Positions 6,347-11,661 of a stretch of DNA of 11,661 nt are shown here, piece after piece. The first letter of the stretch is position 1, and every line of letters starts with the position of its first letter. The DNA comes from Candidatus Bathyarchaeota archaeon (lineage in GTDB: Archaea; Thermoproteota; Bathyarchaeia; 40CM-2-53-6; RBG-13-38-9), in contig SMYQ01000031.1 in the NCBI GenBank assembly GCA_007050885.1, forward strand, positions 1 through 11,661. Reading direction: 5' to 3'. A program made the translations under genes and the position numbers. The notes below the pieces were generated by a model. That model did no database searches. It had not been told where the DNA came from and saw only the letters and a program-made list of their open reading frames with translations.

Positions 6347-7045
6347 ATGCTAACTTTGATTCTCGCCGAGTCTTCAATTGAGCTTATTCCAAAAGCGATA
6401 GTTAATGATCGTTCAATCATAAGTGATGCCAAGAAACGCCGTAAAAAACCCGAACAACTAATCTTGGACAGATCTTACCATCATAAAGCAATTAATAGAC
6501 TATCAAATTCAGAGAAGCGAGGACGTCCAGACATAATTCACATTACTTTGCTCAATTGCCTTGGCTCACCACTAAATGTGACAGGAAGATTAACTACATA
6601 TGTCCATACTATCGAAGATTATATCATTGAAATATCCTCCAGAACTAGAATCCCAAGAAACAGCGAACGATTCAAAGGAATTATAGAACAACTTTTCGAG
6701 TCACATCGAGTACCAGCAGCTGGTAAACCTCTACTACAACTTAGAAAATCTAGTTTGAAGGAATTACTCAAAAAAATTTCACCATCATATGTCGGTTTAT
6801 TAACAACCCAAGGAAATTATGAGAATCCCACAAATCTTGGGCACATCATTGTGAATCAAAAAAAGCCTGTTTTAATTATTGGAGGATTTTCTAAAGGGCA
6901 CTTCACCAAAGAGACTTTAAAATTAGCAGATCAAACCATAAGCATCTTTCCCAAAGGACTTGAAAGCTGGACGGTTGCCTCAAGAGTGATCTTTACTTAT
7001 GAACACGCCTTGGAATTCAGTGATATAGCGCGCACGATCAAGTGA
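6347..7045 (+). CDS. nep1: rRNA small-subunit pseudouridine N1-methyltransferase Nep1 (Emg1)
   Basis: The 232-residue product matches Nep1/Emg1, a SPOUT-class methyltransferase that methylates N1 of a pseudouridine in the 16S/18S rRNA and helps small-subunit assembly. Visible signatures are LDRSYHHKAINRL at 40-52, KRGRPDIIHITLL at 57-69 (substrate-binding Arg and Asp), RIPRNSERFKGIIEQL at 101-116, where Arg residues contact the RNA, and the cofactor-knot segment VLIIGGFSKGHF at 175-186. The length agrees with archaeal members. Start support is AGGGA 6 nt upstream. It diverges from rnp4 and fits the translation-centred neighbourhood. The region after the stop (7046-7148) holds no gene. Confidence 0.94.
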   Translation: MLTLILAESSIELIPKAIVNDRSIISDAKKRRKKPEQLILDRSYHHKAINRLSNSEKRGRPDIIHITLLNCLGSPLNVTGRLTTYVHTIEDYIIEISSRTRIPRNSERFKGIIEQLFESHRVPAAGKPLLQLRKSSLKELLKKISPSYVGLLTTQGNYENPTNLGHIIVNQKKPVLIIGGFSKGHFTKETLKLADQTISIFPKGLESWTVASRVIFTYEHALEFSDIARTIK

Positions 7046-7129
7046 GTTGAGAATGAAACTGTAAACATTGAAAAAGTAATTTCATTAAGCGCGCGCAGCG
7101 AGCACTACTAACAGAATAAAATAATTATG

Positions 7130-7146
7130 AATAATCAATGATTATT
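7130..7146. promoter_or_regulatory. Perfect 17-bp palindrome before the GYD pseudogene (operator candidate)
   Basis: AATAATCA-A-TGATTATT has 8-bp perfect arms around one central base and ends 2 bp before the TTG and 8 bp before the ATG of the GYD frame. An AT-rich stretch at 7115-7128 (AATAAAATAATTAT) could be the TATA element, putting the palindrome between it and the expected transcription start. AT-rich sequence makes short palindromes common, but 8-bp arms are longer than usual. Confidence 0.4.
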
Positions 7147-7148
7147 AT

Positions 7149-7571
7149 TTGCCTATGAACTATACTATAGTGGTTGATATTTCTAATTATTTGATACAAG
7201 TTGCGTATAATCCCGAGGGTGTGGCAGCACTGATGAGGAGCCCACAAAACTGCATAGAAGCTGTGCGACCCGCAATCGAGAGACTAGGAGGAAAGGTTAA
7301 CGGCGGCTGGTTTTCCTTCGGTGAATATTATGTAGTCATCGTAGCATTCTTTCCCGACAACGTAAGCGCAGCAGCTGCATCGATGATCTTCTCAGCTTAA
7401 GGTGCAGTAAAAGCAGTAAATACCACGCCTTTGATATCAGCTGAAGAAGCAGTAGAAGCTATGAAAAAAGCATCACAGTCAGGATACAAGCCCTTGAAGG
7501 CAGAGGTTGAGGCTTCCACTCTTTGCCTATCTCTTGGGAAGCAAAAACAAAACCAAAATGCTCTAAGATAA
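7149..7571 (+). pseudogene. GYD-domain protein interrupted by one in-frame TAA
   Basis: The frame from TTG 7149 (or ATG 7155) encodes a GYD-type small domain: YLIQVAYNPEGVAALMRSPQN, IEAVRPAIERLGGKVNGGWFSFGEYYVVIVAFFPDNVSAAAASMIFSA, then TAA at 7398-7400. Reading straight on in the same frame gives GAVKAVNTTPLISAEEAVEAMKKASQSGYKP, which is the expected C-terminal third of the same family. So a single codon breaks an otherwise intact gene of about 115 residues; a TCA (Ser) changed to TAA fits the site. The frame runs past the usual family end (around 7490) to a TAA at 7569-7571, so the tail may also have decayed. GYD proteins are small ferredoxin-like-fold proteins of uncertain role. A sequencing error or a functional truncated 83-residue protein are the alternatives. 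Confidence 0.8.
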
Positions 7572-7891
7572 CCAGCCCCACAATGCCAGTACTGGTAGTA
7601 CATTCAGCATAAAATCAGTGGAGCTCACGTTAATAGAACCTAGATACAACCGCGCGAAGGCTCTTGAAACTGAGAAACTGGAGGTGATGGGAGAAAAAAA
7701 TGATAGAAGAAACAAATGAAGAAGAAATGCAAGAGAATGAAGATGATGATGCCGCAGAAGAGGAAGACCACACTCATAGAGATAACATCTTCTAGTAAAG
7801 AATATTCACTACCATAGGATGACGCACGTGCATCAAACATCAACCCTTTAACATAACAAAACCAGAATCCTTGTATGTAAGACGTTAACAC
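7572..7891. other. Spacer without a convincing gene; possible decayed sequence
   Basis: About 320 bp after the GYD frame hold no family I recognise. In the GYD frame the translation continues with several stops (a CQYW fragment at 7584-7595, then stops at 7596-7598 and later), which looks like decay. The parts worth noting are a strong Shine-Dalgarno-like GGAGGTGAT at 7680-7688 with a 31-codon acidic frame after it, and a TATA-like TTTAACATAA near 7848-7857 that could serve the PDCD5-like gene at 7892. The minus strand has a long open frame (7640-7912) but its product is a low-complexity Phe/Leu/Ile run, a shadow of the purine-rich plus strand. Confidence 0.5.
7700..7795 (+). CDS. Possible 31-residue acidic small protein
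   Basis: ATG 7700 to TAG 7793-7795 encodes a peptide almost entirely Glu, Asp, Asn and a few Met, with EEEDHTHRDNIF at its end. I recognise no family. The argument for it is GGAGGTGAT at 7680-7688, a nine-base match to the anti-Shine-Dalgarno sequence. Against it, the spacing from GGAGGT to the ATG is 14 nt while other genes here use 9-10, and acidic low-complexity frames arise by chance in GA-rich DNA. Another ATG (7687) overlaps the motif and gives only 10 codons. Confidence 0.2.
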   Translation: MIEETNEEEMQENEDDDAAEEEDHTHRDNIF

Positions 7892-8323
7892 ATGTCTTTT
7901 AGCTCCAATCAAAGGGTGTATCCATTGTCTGAAGATGCAGAACTCGACTTATGGAAACGAAAAAAACTATTGGAAATGCAAAAACGTCTCATGGCTAAGA
8001 AAGTTGAGGAAGAACAAAAGAAGAATCAAGAGGACAAACCAAAACACGACATCAAACCTAGAGATGTCTTAAAGAGAATCTTTGTAGGAAGAGCTATGGA
8101 AGTCTGGGATCAAGCATGGAAACAATACCCTAAAATAATGCAAAAGTTGGAGCCAGACCTCGCACGTCTTGTTATGAGCGGAGAAATAGAAGAATCAATA
8201 GATGAGAACCAACTCCTACACATCTTGAGAACAATAGGCCTAGATGTACGCTTCGACCTTAAAATTAAGATATTAAGAAATGGAAAACTGAAAACAATCT
8301 CCGAAAAATTAAAAGAAAAATAA
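7892..8323 (+). CDS. Divergent PDCD5-like protein
   Basis: This 143-residue protein shows the PDCD5 plan. The N-terminal helix EDAELDLWKRKKLLEMQKRLM (14-34) parallels [16 protein letters not shown] of the S19e-operon protein. After a 20-residue charged linker (EEEQKKNQEDKPKHD), the core PRDVLKRIFVGRAMEVWDQAWKQYPKIMQKLE (56-87) parallels the family's [10 protein letters not shown]...RPEFAEQLE helices, and LVMSGEIEESIDENQLLHILRTI (93-115) matches [23 protein letters not shown], the family signature. It then differs: instead of a short basic tail it has a further 28 residues (GLDVRFDLKIKILRNGKLKTISEKLKEK) that could form a small beta hairpin plus helix. The match is by eye. It may bind nucleic acid, but that is inference. 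It stands alone between the GYD remnant and the DUF711 gene. No clear Shine-Dalgarno precedes the ATG. Confidence 0.7.
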   Translation: MSFSSNQRVYPLSEDAELDLWKRKKLLEMQKRLMAKKVEEEQKKNQEDKPKHDIKPRDVLKRIFVGRAMEVWDQAWKQYPKIMQKLEPDLARLVMSGEIEESIDENQLLHILRTIGLDVRFDLKIKILRNGKLKTISEKLKEK

Positions 8324-8363
8324 AGCACCCCAAAATAAGTCAGATAATAACCCGAAAAAGATC

Positions 8364-8375
8364 GATTTTAAAATC
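8364..8375 (+). promoter_or_regulatory. Candidate TATA region for the DUF711 gene (palindromic)
   Basis: GATTTTAAAATC is a perfect 12-bp palindrome 52 bp before the DUF711 ATG. Its TTTTAAAA core could act as a TATA box with a start near 8395, or the palindrome could bind a regulator. There is no Shine-Dalgarno before the ATG at 8428. The spacer 8324-8427 has no gene. Confidence 0.3.
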
Positions 8376-8427
8376 CAAATAGGGTCGCCTTAAGGTTTTT
8401 TAGCAATCTTAGCAAACAATTCTCCCT

Positions 8428-9651
8428 ATGAACATTAGATCCATAAATGCGGGATTCAATATTAAAAACGACAAAAATGATAAAATTGTTCACGAAGCCT
8501 CAAATTTAATTTTAGATTTAAAGAAAGCTTTCAAAAAGAGACATCCAAAAGTTAGGACAACTAGATTTTGCTCTCAACCTTTGATAAATGTTAAAGATCT
8601 CAACCCAAGCAAAGTAAATAAACTAACAATAAGTATGGATAGACTTTGTAAAAAAGAGAATATTAACTGGTTCTGTTTTCCTATTGGCGAAGTCAAAGAT
8701 CAGAAAGATTATCGATTCATTAAAACTCTGCCAGCAATTATGAGTACTTCTAAAATCTCTTTCTCAAGCGTTATCGTCAGTCATGAAAATAAATTGAATT
8801 TTTCTGCCATCAATGAATGTGCTAGACAAGTTAAAAAGATCTCTAGAACTGACATGAGTGGATTTGATAATTTTAGATTTTGTGTAAGTGCAAATGTTAA
8901 ACCTAACGGCGCGTTCTTCCCATATTCCTGGCATAAAGGGGAAGATGGTTTTTCTCTTGGTTTAGAGACAATCGATCTAATACTTAGAAACATAAGTAAG
9001 AATAAAGATCTTTCAGAAAACCGAAGAAGTATAGTAAATGCATTATCAAGTGAATTTGTCAGTATAGATAGAATTGCAAGAGAAATCGAGCAAGAAACAG
9101 GCTACAAATATTATGGCTTAGACTTATCTTTGGCACCATATCCAACTGATAACCATTCTATCGGTAAGACAATTCAAAAATTAGGGCTTGACAGATTTGG
9201 TGCAAACGGGACTTTATTTTTAACAGCATACCTAACTAATTTACTCAAACATCTGGAGAGAAAACTCTCTGTCAGAACAATTGGCTTTACTGGAGTAATG
9301 TACCCAGTATTGGAAGACAGATTCTTAACTGCAAGTAATGATATGAATATTCTCAACATGGAGAGTCTTTTACTATATTCCTCGGTATGTGGATGTGGTC
9401 CTGACATGATCCCATTACCCGGAGATGTTTCTGAAAAAGAAATATTTTCAATAATACTTGATATGTCATCATTAGCTTTAATGTTGAACAAACCATTGAT
9501 AGCAAGGCTTGTACCTATTCCAAATAAGAAAAGTGGAGAATTAACCAATTTCGATTATCATTTCTTCCATAACACAAAAATTATGAACGCTAGGAAAATA
9601 TCAATAAAAAGAAATATTCTTGAGAATAATTCTGAATTTGAATTCTTGTAA
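8428..9651 (+). CDS. DUF711 / UPF0210 family protein
   Basis: The 407-residue product belongs to DUF711 (UPF0210), a family whose known structures relate to the glycyl-radical-enzyme barrel fold but lack a known reaction. Signatures are LINVKDL near residue 52, RFCVSANVKPNGAFFPYSWHKGEDGFSLGLETIDLI at about 150-186, GLDLSLAPYPTDNHSIGKTI near 231, and the most typical segment, CGCGPDMIPLPGDVSEKEI starting at Cys321, followed by LMLNKPLIARLVPIPNKKSGELTNFDYHFFHNTKIM. The Cys-Gly-Cys-Gly-Pro-Asp run and IPLPGD are strongly conserved in relatives. It has no obvious signal peptide or membrane segment, so it is probably cytoplasmic. It follows the PDCD5-like gene by 104 bp and converges with pgl, so it may be monocistronic. 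Its function cannot be assigned. Confidence 0.87.
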   Translation: MNIRSINAGFNIKNDKNDKIVHEASNLILDLKKAFKKRHPKVRTTRFCSQPLINVKDLNPSKVNKLTISMDRLCKKENINWFCFPIGEVKDQKDYRFIKTLPAIMSTSKISFSSVIVSHENKLNFSAINECARQVKKISRTDMSGFDNFRFCVSANVKPNGAFFPYSWHKGEDGFSLGLETIDLILRNISKNKDLSENRRSIVNALSSEFVSIDRIAREIEQETGYKYYGLDLSLAPYPTDNHSIGKTIQKLGLDRFGANGTLFLTAYLTNLLKHLERKLSVRTIGFTGVMYPVLEDRFLTASNDMNILNMESLLLYSSVCGCGPDMIPLPGDVSEKEIFSIILDMSSLALMLNKPLIARLVPIPNKKSGELTNFDYHFFHNTKIMNARKISIKRNILENNSEFEFL

Positions 9652-9752
9652 CCTCATACGTTTACTCGTTTGGAAAGACTATTGTTTGATGACAGAAATA
9701 CATAATCTGGCAGTGTACCTTAAGAAAATTGAGAAAAACAATTTTATAATCT

Positions 9753-10517
9753 TCACATGGTTTTAATGTCACTCATCCCATTAGAATCAATAAACCAAAC
9801 AGTTTTACCTATTGGATTTACCATCGCTGCAGGATATATTTTCTTAGCTTTTTTTGGTTTTTTAAAAATCAATTTTAGTATTTTCTCTTTTTTCGCTCCA
9901 GAGATTAGGAAAAAAACATAATTTGCTCTATCGATTATCGGAAAGGTAATTGTTATCCTGTGAATTGGTTTCATCTCCAATGGAGCATTAACAGCACATA
10001 CTAATCTGTGCTTTTCAAACAAAACTGGATTTGCAGGGAAGAGTGATGCTGTATGACCATCTTCTCCCATCCCCAACAATATCAAATCGAATGATTGATA
10101 ATCACTTTGTTCTGTAGAATAGCCAAACATTTTTTTAAGTAACATTTCATAAAATTCAGCTGATTTCTCTGGTAAAACATGCTCAACTGGAATTCTGTGA
10201 ACATTTCCTTGCGGGATATTCACTCTAGAAATAAATGAATCATATGCCATGGCAAAATTGCTTTGAGCATGATTTTTCGGTACATATCTCTCATCTCCCC
10301 AAAACAGGTGAACATGCTTCCAAGGAATTTTATTTGAGAATTCTGATGCAAGGAGACCATACAAAGTACGGGGCGTATTGCCGCCTGATAGGGCTAACGT
10401 GAAACGTCCTTTCTTAGATATTACTGAATTAATTAAGTCAGAAATTTCTTTTGCCATAACCTTGCTGGTAATATTCAGATTTGGAAATATGAATTTATTA
10501 TCTCGATTTTCAATCAT
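9753..10517 (-). CDS. pgl: 6-phosphogluconolactonase
   Basis: The 254-residue product (from ATG 10517) is a 6-phosphogluconolactonase of the SugarP isomerase/DevB type: LALSGGNTPRTLYG at 41-54, VHLFWGDERYVPKNHAQSNFAMAY at about 69-92, and LILLGMGEDGHTASLFP at 145-161, a signature with the Asp and His expected at the active site. HRITITFPIIDRA near 190 is also typical. It hydrolyses the lactone made by glucose-6-phosphate dehydrogenase, whose gene lies directly upstream; the two are 10 bp apart. A GTG at 10568 would extend the protein by 17 residues overlapping zwf, but the residues before Met18 do not look like the family N-terminus, so I place the start at 10517. The downstream spacer to the DUF711 stop (9652-9752) has no gene. 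Confidence 0.92.
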   Translation of the reverse strand: MIENRDNKFIFPNLNITSKVMAKEISDLINSVISKKGRFTLALSGGNTPRTLYGLLASEFSNKIPWKHVHLFWGDERYVPKNHAQSNFAMAYDSFISRVNIPQGNVHRIPVEHVLPEKSAEFYEMLLKKMFGYSTEQSDYQSFDLILLGMGEDGHTASLFPANPVLFEKHRLVCAVNAPLEMKPIHRITITFPIIDRANYVFFLISGAKKEKILKLIFKKPKKAKKIYPAAMVNPIGKTVWFIDSNGMSDIKTM

Positions 10518-10527
10518 TTTTCTAAGC

Positions 10528-11661
10528 CTAGCGCATGTAGAGACTATCTGTCTCAGAAGGATAACCACTGCCTGCTGGATATAGTATAAGGGGCTTATCC
10601 ATTTTCAAAAGAGGCGTATAGAGGCTCCAAGCACTTTCTACTTCATCGGAGTGTACAAATAGAGTTTGATCGCCGTTGATCACGTCAAGAAGAAGAGCTT
10701 CATATGCATCTGGAGACGATCCAAAGGCTTCTGAATATTTGAAGTTTAGACTTTGTGTAGTTAGATTCATTGGCTGACCCAAGGACTTTACCTGTATTTT
10801 GAGGTCAAAACCTTCATCGGGTTGTATTGTGATTATCAACACATTGGGTTGTACAGAACAGGCAGGACCAAAGGGTGCGAAAATCGATACAGGGGCACAT
10901 TGAAATCGAACTTTTATTTCAGTAAGCCTTTGAGGCATACGTTTTCCAGTAAATAGGAAAAATGGTACTCCTGCCCATCGCCAGTTTGCTATCTCTAAAC
11001 GTAATCCAACAAAAGTTTCTGTTTTAGATTCCGAAGACACTCCTGGCTCTTCCCTATAACCCTTAACTTTCTTTCCATTTATCATCCCCTCTGTGTATTG
11101 TCCGAAAACTACATCTTCCGATTTGATCGGAGTTATTTGGTGAAGAATCTTTATTTTCTCATTACGGATAGCATCTGATTCAAAAGTGGTAGGAGGCTCC
11201 ATCGCAACTAAAGTCAATAGTTGTGTTAGATGGTTTTCTACCATATCACGTAGTGCACCACTCTGTTCATAATAATTTGCTCTTTTTTCGATTCCTTGAT
11301 TCTCAGCGACTACAATATCTATACTTTCGATATGCTCACGGTTCCATAAATGTTCGAAAAATGCATTTGCAAATCGAAAGACTAGAAGATTTTGAACTGT
11401 CTCTTTACCAAGAAAATGATCAATTCGATAAATCTGTGATTCTTGAAAATGTCTATGAATTAAATTATTAAGGTCCTTTGCTGTTTCTAGGTCGTGTCCA
11501 AAAGGTTTCTCTATGACAATTCGTGTCCAACCTGACCCTTTGTTAAGTCCGCTTTCTCCGAGACCTTTGATAGTAGTGGGAAAAGCGTTAGGCGGTAGAG
11601 CCATGTAAAATACTCGATTACCTGAAAGTTCTTTTTGAGTTTCCAATTCAAATATTCTATC
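10528..11661 (-). CDS. zwf: Glucose-6-phosphate dehydrogenase, C-terminal part (N-terminus outside window)
   Basis: The frame is open to the window edge and ends at TAG 10530-10528, giving 377 residues, roughly three quarters of the family's usual 480-500. It starts within the family (GNRVFYMALPPNAF), so the NADP-binding N-terminus is missing only because the window stops. Motifs are RIVIEKPFGHDLETAKDLN, then YRIDHFLGKETVQN at about 78-91 in this fragment, with the catalytic His/Lys motif written RIDHFLGK, and SGALRDMVENHLTQLL, which carries the histidine acting as general base in studied enzymes. Two residues differ from consensus: Phe for Tyr after RIDH, and FLFTGKR where most have FLRTGKR. 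It heads the operon with pgl, forming the first two steps of the oxidative pentose phosphate pathway. Confidence 0.95.
   Translation of the reverse strand, partial: DRIFELETQKELSGNRVFYMALPPNAFPTTIKGLGESGLNKGSGWTRIVIEKPFGHDLETAKDLNNLIHRHFQESQIYRIDHFLGKETVQNLLVFRFANAFFEHLWNREHIESIDIVVAENQGIEKRANYYEQSGALRDMVENHLTQLLTLVAMEPPTTFESDAIRNEKIKILHQITPIKSEDVVFGQYTEGMINGKKVKGYREEPGVSSESKTETFVGLRLEIANWRWAGVPFFLFTGKRMPQRLTEIKVRFQCAPVSIFAPFGPACSVQPNVLIITIQPDEGFDLKIQVKSLGQPMNLTTQSLNFKYSEAFGSSPDAYEALLLDVINGDQTLFVHSDEVESAWSLYTPLLKMDKPLILYPAGSGYPSETDSLYMR

Noticed and set aside
7084..7105. GCGCGCGC run after nep1 as a structural or RNA element
   Set aside because: Only a short alternating stretch; I could not build a tRNA or stable extended hairpin from it.
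7398..7400. TAA as a recoded sense codon
   Set aside because: Known archaeal recoding uses UAG (pyrrolysine) or UGA (selenocysteine), and TAA is a normal stop for other genes here.
7397..7912. Two long minus-strand open frames across the GYD region
   Set aside because: Products are low-complexity or cysteine/phenylalanine-rich, match no family, and mirror purine-rich plus-strand sequence; the plus strand carries the real GYD sequence.
9174..9548. 124-codon minus-strand frame inside the DUF711 gene
   Set aside because: It is antisense to strongly conserved DUF711 residues and has no recognisable domain.
10518..10568. GTG start for pgl at 10568
   Set aside because: It would add 17 residues overlapping zwf that do not resemble the family N-terminus; ATG 10517 fits better.

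Overview
The window is archaeal chromosomal DNA, AT-rich and densely coded. It carries eukaryote-type ribosomal proteins found only in archaea and eukaryotes (L31e, L39e, S19e), a PDCD5-family protein, an RNase P Rpp21/Rpr2-type subunit and the Nep1 rRNA methyltransferase. Promoter candidates are TATA-box-like, and Shine-Dalgarno motifs sit a regular 9-10 nt before several starts. The gene mix (ADP-forming acyl-CoA synthetase, glutaconate-type CoA-transferase, DUF711, a second PDCD5-like protein) suggests a TACK-type lineage such as Bathyarchaeia. That placement is inference and no rRNA is present to test it.

Layout. 1-2345: the end of an ADP-forming acyl-CoA synthetase alpha subunit (+) converges on a two-gene CoA-transferase operon (-). 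2541-3945: a tight minus-strand operon S19e > PDCD5 > L39e > L31e with gaps of 2, 2 and 12 bp; L39e is only 51 codons and starts with TTG. 4084-5541: nicotinate phosphoribosyltransferase (+), divergent from S19e. 5580-6196: Rnp4 > YhbY (-), joined by an ATGA overlap. 6347-7045: Nep1 (+), divergent from Rnp4. 7046-7891: a loose region with a GYD-domain gene broken by one in-frame TAA, a perfect palindrome just before its start, and about 320 bp without a convincing gene. 7892-9651: a divergent PDCD5-like protein and a DUF711/UPF0210 protein (+). 9753-11661: an operon on the minus strand with glucose-6-phosphate dehydrogenase (cut by the window end) followed by 6-phosphogluconolactonase.

How the genes work together. 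The translation block holds two tunnel-exit proteins (L31e, L39e), a small-subunit protein (S19e) and RNA-processing or ribosome-assembly factors (Rnp4, YhbY, Nep1). pncB sits inside it on the other strand. The left end looks like acyl-CoA/organic acid metabolism: a CoA-transferase or thioesterase-like enzyme beside an ATP-yielding CoA ligase. The right end encodes the first two steps of the oxidative pentose phosphate pathway, which is unusual for archaea.

I found no tRNA, rRNA, CRISPR array or insertion sequence. The most notable points are the acidic, exactly repeated tail on L31e, the bacterial-type zwf-pgl operon, the nonsense codon in the GYD gene, the second PDCD5-like gene, and two palindromes placed like operators.
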